Origin: JAGWNR01 sp964565685 | GTDB lineage: Bacteria; Patescibacteriota; Minisyncoccia; Phycocordibacterales; PALSA-1337 | Length of the DNA stretch: 11,079 nucleotides | Direction of reading: 5' to 3' | Assembly (NCBI GenBank): GCA_964565685.1 | Contig: CAZMFR010000014.1 | Span: 1 to 11,079, forward strand | Shown here: positions 1-6,761 of the stretch, in pieces | Layout: each line of letters opens with the position of its first letter | How positions within the stretch are numbered: position 1 is the first letter of the stretch | Notes under the pieces: generated by a model | Databases searched by the model: none | What the model was told of the DNA's origin: nothing | Seen by the model: only the letters and a program-made list of their open reading frames with translations | Translations under genes and position numbers: made by a program

Positions 1-66
1 CAAAAAAGAAGCAGAAATATCCTTAAACAGGCCACCAATTTTGGGTATTATCCCTAAAATCATCAT
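1..66 (-). CDS. possible start of a gene running off the left edge (22 residues visible)
   Basis: On the minus strand an open frame starts with two consecutive ATG codons at 66-61 and stays open to the edge of the window, giving 22 residues beginning MMILGIIPKIGGLF. It lies 76 bases downstream of the murB stop on the same strand, so it could be the next gene of that unit. A purine stretch (AAGGA) directly abuts the first ATG, which would place a Shine-Dalgarno better for the second ATG or a later start, so the start is uncertain. The fragment is too short to assign a family. It could equally be chance, since 22 open codons in A+T-rich DNA are not rare. Confidence 0.3.
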   Translation of the reverse strand, partial: MMILGIIPKIGGLFKDISASFL

Positions 67-142
67 CCTTGAATTTTAAAGAGCAAACATCCATATTATC
101 CGCTCGCCGTTTGACCTAACGGATTTTGCGCTTTATGGCAAG

Positions 143-1354
143 TCAAACCATCACCACTTCCCTCTCTATTTCGATCCCCGTCTTCTCTTTGACCATTTTT
201 TCGACTTCTTTCGCCGCTTTTTCTACATCTTCAAAAGTCGCGCCTCCATGGTTGACTATGACGAGAGCCTGCTTTTCGTGAATACCGGCATTGCCGAATC
301 TTTTCCCTTTCAATCCGCAGACATTGTCGATGATCCAAGCTATAGGGATTTTGATACGGCCGTCAGATTCAAAAAAACTCGGGAGCTCTGGATATTTTTC
401 CTTTAATTCCGCGTATTTTTCTCTCGAAACTATCGGATTTTTAAAGAAAGAGCCGGCTGTTCCTACTTTGTGAAGGTCAGGGAGCTTGATTGTGCGAATC
501 TTCACCACCGCTTCACGGACTTCAACGATCGACGGTTTTGAACTTTTGTCATTTGAACCGATCTGTGATTTTGGATTTTGAGGTCTTTGTTCCGTTTTGC
601 CGCCGATTCCTGACTCTTGGCTATTGCTGAAGTATTCCTTCAGGTCTTTGTATGAGATATTTGGTTCGGTTTTCTTGTCGAGCTTGAACAAGACAGATGT
701 TATGACATATCTTCCTTTTTCGCGCTTGAAGACGCTATCGCGATAGGAGAAGCCGCATTGTCCATGCGCGATGCTTTTGAAAATGCCTTCTCTTATATCA
801 AAAGCTTCAACCTCCTCGATCAAATCGCTGGCCTCGATTCCATACGCTCCGATGTTCTGCACGGGCGCCGCACCGACCGTGCCAGGGATGAGGGAAAGAT
901 TTTCAAGGCCGCCATATCCCTTGTCTACCGTCCATGAGACCAGATCATCCCAATTCTCGCCTGCGCCAGCGCGGATAAAAATTTGACCAGCATGCATGGC
1001 ATCTCTCTGATCTAATCGCTTTCCTGAATGAAAGCGTGTTTTCGTTGAGAAAAGTGCGTTCAAAAGCGTTCCTGTACCAAGTCCAAGTAATCCTCTGCCC
1101 TTGGCTTTGTCCTTGCTTTCAAGCTCTTCAATACCCTTTATTTCTATTTTTATAACTAATCCATCAAAACCCTTATCCGAAACAAGGATATTAGAGCCGC
1201 CGCCAAGCACAAAAACCAGCAAGGATCTTTTTTTGGCAAAATCGATCGCTCTCTTCAGGCCTTTTATGTCACTGATCGTGCAAAAAAACCTGGCCTTGCC
1301 CCCTATCCTAAAAGTCGTGAAATCTGCCAGGGGTTTTCCTTTTATTATTTTCAT
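143..1354 (-). CDS. murB: UDP-N-acetylmuramate dehydrogenase (UDP-N-acetylenolpyruvoylglucosamine reductase) with two extra inserts
   Basis: This cytoplasmic flavoenzyme reduces UDP-GlcNAc-enolpyruvate to UDP-N-acetylmuramate with NADPH, the second committed step of peptidoglycan precursor synthesis. The FAD-binding part is clear: TTFRIGGKA at residues 13-21, the LGGGSN loop at 50-55, GAGENW at 130-135 and IPGTVGAAPVQNIGAYG at 156-172. The substrate domain has YRDSVFK at 204-210 (Arg205 matches the E. coli active-site Arg), AGSFFKNP at 300-307 (Ser302, the proton donor) and a C-terminal EREV (Glu399, matching the catalytic Glu). The protein is 403 residues, longer than usual for the family. 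The excess lies in an insert near residues 83-124 and a Q/N/S-rich insert near 244-276. All catalytic positions remain, so it is probably functional. The ATG start fits because the conserved N-terminus follows at once. No convincing Shine-Dalgarno is visible; a possible promoter lies about 110 bases upstream. Confidence 0.95.
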   Translation of the reverse strand: MKIIKGKPLADFTTFRIGGKARFFCTISDIKGLKRAIDFAKKRSLLVFVLGGGSNILVSDKGFDGLVIKIEIKGIEELESKDKAKGRGLLGLGTGTLLNALFSTKTRFHSGKRLDQRDAMHAGQIFIRAGAGENWDDLVSWTVDKGYGGLENLSLIPGTVGAAPVQNIGAYGIEASDLIEEVEAFDIREGIFKSIAHGQCGFSYRDSVFKREKGRYVITSVLFKLDKKTEPNISYKDLKEYFSNSQESGIGGKTEQRPQNPKSQIGSNDKSSKPSIVEVREAVVKIRTIKLPDLHKVGTAGSFFKNPIVSREKYAELKEKYPELPSFFESDGRIKIPIAWIIDNVCGLKGKRFGNAGIHEKQALVIVNHGGATFEDVEKAAKEVEKMVKEKTGIEIEREVVMV

Positions 1355-1461
1355 TTAAATGATTGCACCGAATGTCGGCGAACGGGTGTTAGCTCCAAAA
1401 TAAAATGTGTATAATATATGTGAGTACAGTCGTCCGCCGGCATTTGGAACAATCTCCCCAT

Positions 1462-1490
1462 ATTATACTTTGTTTTTAAACAGCAAACAA
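1462..1490 (-). promoter_or_regulatory. putative sigma70-type promoter for murB
   Basis: Read on the minus strand, TTGTTT (1490-1485) and a perfect TATAAT (1467-1462) are separated by exactly 17 bases. This points toward murB and would give a leader of about 100 nucleotides before the ATG at 1354. It lies just past the intrinsic terminator at 1561-1584, as expected if murB is transcribed separately from the ligase gene. The -35 matches the consensus at only three positions, so the call rests on the -10 and the spacing. Confidence 0.45.
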
Positions 1491-1560
1491 ATATATGAAA
1501 GCAGAGGCAAAAAAAATCGCGAGTTGCGAGCCATGGGCAAACAATGAGTAAGCAATGGGC

Positions 1561-1584
1561 AAACAAAAACCCGCCGAGGCGGGT
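1561..1584 (-). terminator. intrinsic terminator (minus strand)
   Basis: ACCCGC (1569-1574) and GCGGGT (1579-1584) form a perfect 6-bp, mostly G+C stem around a 4-base loop. On the minus strand it is followed by a T-rich tail (TTTTTGTTT, from 1569 down to 1561). The plus strand has no T-tract on the other side, so it works for minus-strand transcripts only. It would end transcription from the ligase gene, or from the candidate small RNA next to it, before murB. Confidence 0.8.
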
Positions 1585-1655
1585 CCTTGCTATACACATT
1601 TGATGGCTCTATAACGAATTCCTTGATTCCTCTCGGAATTGCCACTCACACGCCC
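1561..1655 (-). ncRNA. candidate small structured RNA ending in the intrinsic terminator
   Basis: About 95 bases before the terminator on the minus strand there is a possible promoter: TTGCAA (1686-1681), a 16-base spacer, and TACATT (1664-1659). The predicted transcript can fold. A 5-bp helix (1645-1641 with 1607-1603, including one G-U pair) encloses a perfect hairpin whose stem is 1639-1635 with 1630-1626 and whose loop reads GAGA, a GNRA tetraloop. The G+C terminator hairpin follows. I do not recognise an RNA family; it does not look like tRNA, SRP RNA or 6S RNA. It could instead be the 3' untranslated region of the ligase mRNA. A GTG-started frame of 60 codons covers the same bases but runs through the terminator and has no family features. 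Confidence 0.3.
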
Positions 1656-1802
1656 AATAATGTAGCATAATTTACCGATTTTGCAAGCGAAAAAAGTGGA
1701 TAAAGTCATTTTGTACAGAACATCTCTTTTATATCTTGTTCTGGTATCACTCGACAAAGGTCAATCAACATCAAAAACCACAAAAAATTTAGAATGCTTT
1801 TT

Positions 1803-1823
1803 GTACAAGGTAGCACCTTGTAC
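1803..1823. repeat. perfect 9-bp inverted repeat at the ligase stop codon
   Basis: GTACAAGGT (1803-1811) and ACCTTGTAC (1815-1823) are exact reverse complements around a 3-base centre. The repeat touches the last base of the ligase stop codon (TAG, minus strand, 1825-1823). On the minus strand it is followed by AAAAAGC rather than a T-tract, so it is not a standard intrinsic terminator on either strand. A role in mRNA 3'-end stability or processing is possible but is inference. Confidence 0.6.
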
Positions 1824-4084
1824 TACTGTTCCGTTGTTGATGCAGCTGTAGGCGCAGGAGCGGCTGTTTCGGCGGCTGTCGCTGTAGGCGTTATCCCTTC
1901 GATTTCTTGCAAGACCTGGGTCAATTGGGTTTTGTAGAGAGGAAAATCTTTTATCGCCTGGTTTATCGTGACCTTGGCATCATAGATGTCCTTTTCTGTG
2001 TAATACGATGCGGCCAGAGAAACACGATCTTGGACGCTGGATGGATTTTGTGCTACTAGCGTCTTGTAGATCGAGATGACCTTTGCGTAATTCTTTTCTG
2101 CGACATATGCGTTGATGATGCGGTTGTCAGTTTGGGCTGATGGGTTTGCGGCGAGGAGAGGCGCGGCATCGGCTTCATCGCCAGTAGCGATCAGAGCGGC
2201 GGCGTAATTGATAGCGGCATCGGAATATGTCGTATCGCTTTCATATGCCTGTTTAAACAGAGCCAATCCTTCTGTCGTAGAGGCAGTGTTCAGATAATTC
2301 AAGCCAAGCTCAAAATCTACGGTTTGCTTGCCGGGAGAGAGCTGGTGCGCCTTGACTAGGAGCGGCTGTGCCAGAGACCATTGACCTATATCATTGTAGA
2401 AGCCGCCGGCGAGAGTATAGATGCGCGCGTCATTCGGCGTAGCGGCGATCTGTTTTTGCACCTGCGTGTTGACCAGATCAAAAAATGCCTCTTTTGTGTC
2501 GTTGTCGATAGACTGCGAAGAGATGACATTCTCGGCGCAGGACAAGAGCTGTTCGCGGATCTCCTGATTAGCGACATACGTATTGACGTCGAGCGCTGTT
2601 TGCCACAATTGAACGGAAGGCGGAACCTGCGATTGCCCGGAGCAATCCTCTAGAGCGGCGATCAGATCGGTATTTGCCTGAATCGGACGGATATTGATGA
2701 AATAGATGGCAGCAACGAGGAAAATAGCGGCGAAAGGCAGAACGACATAGTTTGCCGCTTCATCGTTTATCTTCATATTTTGAAGCCAACTGAAATCCTT
2801 GCTATCGCGCAGAGCAAAGACAAAAGCGAGGACGATGAAAAAGAGAAAATAGCTGGCCAGATTGTCGAAGACGAACAGATTGTGCACTGCATAGCCGGCC
2901 AAAAGTCCTGTCAGGATGCTCTTTTCGGCAGTAGTGATCGAACTCTTCCAGATATACCAAGCGCTCAGTAGATAAAGCGATATATAAAGGGCAAGAGCGA
3001 TCAATCCGCCATCGACGAGCCAATCTAGGAAGACGTTATGCGCACGATCGAACCACTGCTCCTGGCCATACATGTGCGGACTGTAATTGGCATTAAAAAT
3101 ATAATTGAAGTTTTCCTGACCCCAACCGATGATCGCGGTCTTTGGACTGGAAAATGCCCCTCTGATCGCCATCGGCCAGATATAATCTAGACGCGCTGTG
3201 GTCTCTCCATCAGAAAGCGAGATAGAGGCCAGACGACCGGTAATATCATTGTTCCTTATCCAGGATACATTTCTGGCAAAGTAGAAACTGACACCTAGGA
3301 CGATGACGAGGGCGACTATGCCGCCATTTATCAAACGCGCGCGCTTGACGCCGTCCCCTCTCGCAAAAACCGCATACAAAAAACTAGCAAGCAAAATTCC
3401 GCCGATAAGCCCCAGAACAGTTCCGCGAGTTTGGGTCTCGAGCAGGATAAATGCGAACAAAGCAGACAAAGCGGAGTAGATGCAAACCCTGTCTATCTTC
3501 TTCTTTTGCCAAGAGAGAGCGGCCATATATGCGGCAATAAAACCATTGATGAGCATATAAACAGCCAGATATGCAGAGTTTCCGAGCGAGGCATCCAAAC
3601 GACTGGCGCTCTGATGGATCTGCGCCCAGCCGGCCATCTGCGCTATACCGTACAGCGAGATGATGACTGCCACAGCCATGGTCATGTTGAAATAGCGCGG
3701 CCACCACTTTGATTCCTTGAACATAGAGGTCAAGAGGATGAAGTAAGCCCACAGATGGACGATCGTCAGCCAACCCTCCATGCGCTCGTTGTTAGACCAG
3801 ATACTGCGGATAGGATTGACGCCGAGGAGATCTGCGACAAGGGCGACCAATGTAAATGTGGTCACAAGAATGGTCATCCAATTCCATTTCGGCGCATATT
3901 GGCGGTCTCTATAGAGGAGGATCACCCAGAGAGCGAAAGCGATCTCGACGATGATGCGGAAAACAAAGGCCTTGCCGGTGATAAACGGAAAGAACAGGTC
4001 ATTGGCTACGACTAATGGAAATATCGGGATTAAAAACAAAAAAAAGACGACTGCATTCTTCAAAAACGTATTTGATGATTTCAT
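1823..4084 (-). CDS. O-antigen ligase/polymerase-like membrane protein with C-terminal TPR region
   Basis: This is a polytopic membrane protein of the O-antigen ligase (Wzy_C) superfamily, whose members transfer or polymerise lipid-linked glycans on the outer side of the cytoplasmic membrane. Roughly a dozen hydrophobic segments fill residues 10-465. The family core is seen as ETQTRGTVLGLIGG (215-228), with the conserved Arg220, and AHNVFLDWLVDGGL (348-361), with His349 in the large extracytoplasmic loop. Residues 470-540 form a soluble linker, 550-715 look like tetratricopeptide repeats, and the last 23 residues are a low-complexity Ala/Thr/Pro tail. At 753 residues it is far longer than plain WaaL/RfaL-type ligases because of this tail. 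Ligase, Wzy polymerase and protein-glycan transferase cannot be separated from sequence alone. It is divergent from the flippase gene, which supports a role in exporting or finishing the same glycan. The ATG start directly precedes the first membrane helix; no Shine-Dalgarno is clear. Confidence 0.85.
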   Translation of the reverse strand: MKSSNTFLKNAVVFFLFLIPIFPLVVANDLFFPFITGKAFVFRIIVEIAFALWVILLYRDRQYAPKWNWMTILVTTFTLVALVADLLGVNPIRSIWSNNERMEGWLTIVHLWAYFILLTSMFKESKWWPRYFNMTMAVAVIISLYGIAQMAGWAQIHQSASRLDASLGNSAYLAVYMLINGFIAAYMAALSWQKKKIDRVCIYSALSALFAFILLETQTRGTVLGLIGGILLASFLYAVFARGDGVKRARLINGGIVALVIVLGVSFYFARNVSWIRNNDITGRLASISLSDGETTARLDYIWPMAIRGAFSSPKTAIIGWGQENFNYIFNANYSPHMYGQEQWFDRAHNVFLDWLVDGGLIALALYISLYLLSAWYIWKSSITTAEKSILTGLLAGYAVHNLFVFDNLASYFLFFIVLAFVFALRDSKDFSWLQNMKINDEAANYVVLPFAAIFLVAAIYFINIRPIQANTDLIAALEDCSGQSQVPPSVQLWQTALDVNTYVANQEIREQLLSCAENVISSQSIDNDTKEAFFDLVNTQVQKQIAATPNDARIYTLAGGFYNDIGQWSLAQPLLVKAHQLSPGKQTVDFELGLNYLNTASTTEGLALFKQAYESDTTYSDAAINYAAALIATGDEADAAPLLAANPSAQTDNRIINAYVAEKNYAKVISIYKTLVAQNPSSVQDRVSLAASYYTEKDIYDAKVTINQAIKDFPLYKTQLTQVLQEIEGITPTATAAETAAPAPTAASTTEQ

Positions 4085-4125
4085 ATAAATGATAAAAGGT
4101 AGCTAATAAATAGTAAGTGGTGGGC

Positions 4126-4155
4126 AGTATAGCATACGCATGAAAATGCGGGCAA
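4126..4155 (-). promoter_or_regulatory. putative promoter of the ligase gene, with a small hairpin in the spacer
   Basis: On the minus strand TTGCCC (4155-4150) and TATACT (4131-4126) are 18 bases apart. They match the sigma70 consensus at four and five of six positions and would start a leader of about 35 bases. The spacer region contains the inverted repeat CGCAT/ATGCG (4137-4141 and 4146-4150) around GAAA, which overlaps the edge of the -35 and could be an operator or chance. Confidence 0.45.
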
Positions 4156-4313
4156 GGTTCAATATCAGCTTACAGAAATGACTTGTTCCGCACAATTCAT
4201 GCAAGGTTTTTATTTGAAAACTTTATGGTTGCATAGACGTGACACGGATATCATATGATCTTCGCTAAATAAGTATTTTTGAGGAAGAAGCATAAAAAGA
4301 AAGTATAAAAGAT

Positions 4314-4350
4314 TGAACAAGATCTATTTTTAGTATACATTATCTATAAT
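4314..4350 (+). promoter_or_regulatory. candidate promoter elements for the flippase transcription unit
   Basis: Two readings are possible. TTGAAC (4314-4319) and TACATT (4336-4341) are 16 bases apart and would start about 10 bases before the ATG. A perfect TATAAT (4345-4350) lies only 7 bases before the ATG at 4358 without a good -35, which would give a nearly leaderless mRNA. The absence of any purine-rich Shine-Dalgarno before this ATG fits either very short leader. Confidence 0.4.
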
Positions 4351-4357
4351 AATCCTC

Positions 4358-5917
4358 ATGGAACAATCGTCTCTCACCTACAAGACGTTCAAAAATATCG
4401 CTTACAACGTGATCGGCTACGTTTGGCCGATGGCGTTCGCATTATTCATCACACCGATCATAATTTTCCGACTTGGGGTAAAGAATTACGGAATATACCT
4501 CCTGGTATATACATTCATATCTCTTCTCGGCCTTTTGGATTTCGGTATTGGCTTGTCTGTGAGCAAGCACCTCACATTTTATTATGGAAAGCACGATAAA
4601 GCTGCAATAATGCGTCTTATACGAAGCTCTAATTCGCTTTTTTTACTGATCGGACTTTTTGGCTTAATCATTTCTTTATGCATTGCTGCGACCGGCATAT
4701 TTGGATTACATATGTTCCCTGCACAGTTTTCGGCTTACATACAATATTCTGTGCTTTTTTTGATTGGCGGTTGCATATTTTTTGTAACTTCGGCGACTTC
4801 CCTATATAATTGCGTCTTCTTTTCTCTCCAACGATTTGATCTCTCCAACAAGATCGGCATATCATCCTTGACTTTTTCAAGTCTCGGCATATTAACCGTC
4901 GTAGTGCTCGGCGGATCGCTAAATGAGATATTCTTGACTCAACTTATTGTCAACATAATTTTTGCATATGTTTCATTCAAATATGCAAGAATCATACTTC
5001 CTAACTTATCTCTTACACTAGGTTGGGATACAGCAGACATAAAAAGTTATTATTCCTTTGGACTAGTCGCTTCAATAAACAATATAGCCAACACAGCATT
5101 GTCATCGCTTGACCGTATGATAATCCCGTTCTTTGTTGGACCAAGCAATCTCACCTATTACAGCGTGCCAGGCAATGTGACTGGCAAGATTCCTGGCTTC
5201 GCCAACACATTGAGCACGACACTCTTTCCCATGACATCTCAACTAGACGGCGGCAATGATAAGGTACGTATAGAGATATTGTATGTACGTTCGTTCCGTC
5301 TAATCACCATCATTGCTTCAGCACTCACCGTAACTGCAATCTCTTTTGCTCACCAAATACTTTTCTTTTGGCTTAACGTAGATTTCGCGAACCATTCGAC
5401 AAATATACTCATCATCCTTGCTTTCACTAATTTTATACTTGCCATGCTCGGGCCTCTCTCCAATTTCATTCTAGGTCTCGGCAAATTAAAATTCTTGACA
5501 ACGATGTCTGTCTTGATGGGTATATTGAACGCCATATTACTCCTTGTGCTTCTCCCCCGATACGGCATCACGGGCGCAGCGTGGGCATATCTCTTGTCTC
5601 TCGCACCAGTTGTATACATGTTCTATTACACTGAAAAAAAATTCCTGTCACTTTCGGGACGAGGCGCATATTATTCAAAAAAGATGATTATGACCATTGT
5701 AACTTCGACTATAGTATGGTTCATCGATTCATACATTTTGTCAGTTTTTGTCGTCAATCTAGCATCACTCCTCTCAATCGGTGCAGTTTCATTAGTGCTC
5801 TATATTATCTTATACAGGATATTTGGATTTTTTGAAAAAGAAGACTGGAGAGATATGGAACTTTTTTGGGGTGATATCCTGACGAGAGTTGGATTGGGTA
5901 AATTCAAGAAACAATAA
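4358..5917 (+). CDS. Wzx-type polysaccharide flippase (polysaccharide biosynthesis membrane protein)
   Basis: This 519-residue integral membrane protein belongs to the polysaccharide transporter branch of the MOP/MATE flippase superfamily. Such proteins move undecaprenyl-linked glycan units from the cytoplasmic to the outer face of the membrane. About 12 to 14 hydrophobic helices run from residue 12 to about residue 495. The family's N-terminal pattern is clear: two helices, then a charged FRLGVKNYGIY segment (37-47) and LLGLLDFGIGLSVSKH (55-70). The mid-protein ALSSLDRMIIPFFVGPSNL (247-265), with conserved Asp and Arg, is also typical of Wzx proteins. The length is slightly above the usual 400-480 residues, with a hydrophilic C-terminal tail. 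It is the first gene of a tight plus-strand unit with glycosyltransferases right behind it. The ATG at 4358 is supported by the charged N-terminus that directly precedes the first helix. The glycan moved is not predictable. Confidence 0.9.
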   Translation: MEQSSLTYKTFKNIAYNVIGYVWPMAFALFITPIIIFRLGVKNYGIYLLVYTFISLLGLLDFGIGLSVSKHLTFYYGKHDKAAIMRLIRSSNSLFLLIGLFGLIISLCIAATGIFGLHMFPAQFSAYIQYSVLFLIGGCIFFVTSATSLYNCVFFSLQRFDLSNKIGISSLTFSSLGILTVVVLGGSLNEIFLTQLIVNIIFAYVSFKYARIILPNLSLTLGWDTADIKSYYSFGLVASINNIANTALSSLDRMIIPFFVGPSNLTYYSVPGNVTGKIPGFANTLSTTLFPMTSQLDGGNDKVRIEILYVRSFRLITIIASALTVTAISFAHQILFFWLNVDFANHSTNILIILAFTNFILAMLGPLSNFILGLGKLKFLTTMSVLMGILNAILLLVLLPRYGITGAAWAYLLSLAPVVYMFYYTEKKFLSLSGRGAYYSKKMIMTIVTSTIVWFIDSYILSVFVVNLASLLSIGAVSLVLYIILYRIFGFFEKEDWRDMELFWGDILTRVGLGKFKKQ

Positions 5918-5918
5918 A

Positions 5919-6761
5919 ATGGATTCCTACAATGTTCCAATTCTGCTTATAGCTTTCAACCGAGCCGACAAGTTGAAATTAGTCATCAATCGAGTCCGTG
6001 AGATACGACCTATAAGAATATTCGTTTTTGTTGATGGACCACGTCCAAATAATGTGAAAGATGCCGATGATATAAAACTCGTCAAAGAAACTATCATCAG
6101 ATATATTGATTGGCCGTGCGAGGTGAAGACTTTATTCCAAAAGAAAAATCTCGGCTGTGGATTCGGTCCTGCTACAGCGATATCATGGTTTTTCAAAGAG
6201 ATCGAAGCAGGAATAATCCTCGAGGACGACTGCGTGCCAGACAAAACATTCTTCACTTATGTTCAAGAATTGCTCGTACGATACAGAGACATGGAACGTG
6301 TAATGCTAATAAGCGGGAGTAATCATCCAGGAAATATTAGACCGGCACAAACTTCATACTATTTCTCGAAATATGTGCTCATCTGGGGATGGGCCAGTTG
6401 GCGGAGGGCATGGAAACATTTTGACCATAGTTTAATACCAGAAGCAGACCGTAGTCATGTATGGGATGGCGCATGGAAAGCTTCTGTAGAAAAGGCATAT
6501 GGGTTGGACATACTGCCGCGAGTAAATCTCGTTGAGAACATCGGCTTTGGCATTGATGCGACACATACCATCAGAGAAACAGAGGATACGACAAAACATC
6601 CCATGCAATTTCCATTGACACATCCAAGAAAAGTGAGTTGGGACGCACTTTCTGATTATTATACATATCGCCATTATTATGGTAGAAATATAATCAATGC
6701 ATTCTTAACTGTTTTCCGACGTTATATCGGCATCAAACCGAAAGACACGTATGAAAAATAA
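5919..6761 (+). CDS. HlpA-like (GNT-I-type) glycosyltransferase, internally shortened
   Basis: The protein (280 residues) resembles the bacterial group usually annotated as hemolytic protein HlpA-like or nucleotide-diphospho-sugar transferase, a GT-A fold related to GNT-I enzymes. PILLIAFNRADKL (7-19) is the first strand, FVDGPRP (37-43) follows, and ILEDDCVPD (100-108) carries the metal-binding acidic motif. YYFSKYVLIWGWASW (147-161) and NLVENIGFGIDATHT (203-217) are further family segments. It probably transfers a sugar from a nucleotide donor in the cytoplasm; donor and acceptor are unknown. Compared with the paralog at 8713-9645 it lacks about 31 residues between the tryptophan-rich segment and NLVENIGFG, around residue 177. 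I chose the ATG at 5919, one base after the flippase stop, because the family starts there; a TTG at 5889 would lie inside the flippase. It overlaps the next gene by 11 bases, so it is likely co-transcribed and translationally coupled. Confidence 0.85.
   Translation: MDSYNVPILLIAFNRADKLKLVINRVREIRPIRIFVFVDGPRPNNVKDADDIKLVKETIIRYIDWPCEVKTLFQKKNLGCGFGPATAISWFFKEIEAGIILEDDCVPDKTFFTYVQELLVRYRDMERVMLISGSNHPGNIRPAQTSYYFSKYVLIWGWASWRRAWKHFDHSLIPEADRSHVWDGAWKASVEKAYGLDILPRVNLVENIGFGIDATHTIRETEDTTKHPMQFPLTHPRKVSWDALSDYYTYRHYYGRNIINAFLTVFRRYIGIKPKDTYEK

Larger units (their letters stand above)
1355..1822. other. 468-base intergenic region between murB and the ligase gene
   Basis: No protein-coding gene is supported here. 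The region holds, in minus-strand order, the inverted repeat at the ligase stop, an A+T-rich stretch with no feature I can name (about 1687-1800), a possible promoter and folded RNA (1655-1585), the intrinsic terminator (1584-1561) and a putative murB promoter (1490-1462). The two open frames on the minus strand that cover it (82 and 60 codons) are rich in Cys, Leu and Phe from A+T-rich DNA and cross the terminator. Confidence 0.6.
4085..4357. other. 273-base divergent spacer between ligase and flippase genes
   Basis: No gene is seen. It holds the putative ligase promoter near its left end, a 10-base palindrome ATCATATGAT (4250-4259), and A+T-rich candidate promoter sequence in the last 45 bases before the flippase. 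The change from G+C-richer minus-strand genes to A+T-richer plus-strand genes happens across this spacer. Confidence 0.5.

Noticed and set aside
107..122. Inverted repeat CCGTT/AACGG just after the murB stop codon
   Set aside because: The stem is only 5 bp with a 6-base loop and lacks a T-tract in the minus direction, so it is too weak to call a terminator.
1410..1415. Perfect TATAAT on the plus strand
   Set aside because: It has no -35 at a suitable distance (TGTTAG at best) and no plus-strand gene follows for almost 3 kb.
1351..1645. Two minus-strand frames of 82 and 60 codons in the murB-ligase gap
   Set aside because: They run through the intrinsic terminator and the putative murB promoter, are rich in Cys, Phe and Leu from A+T-rich DNA, and show no domain or ribosome binding site.
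2381..4015. Several open frames of 60-130 codons inside the ligase gene on both strands
   Set aside because: They are shadow frames of the G+C-richer ligase gene; none shows family motifs and all lie wholly inside it.
5889..5918. Upstream TTG start for the first HlpA-like glycosyltransferase
   Set aside because: It would overlap the flippase by 29 bases and add 10 residues not seen before the conserved first strand; the ATG at 5919 fits the family.
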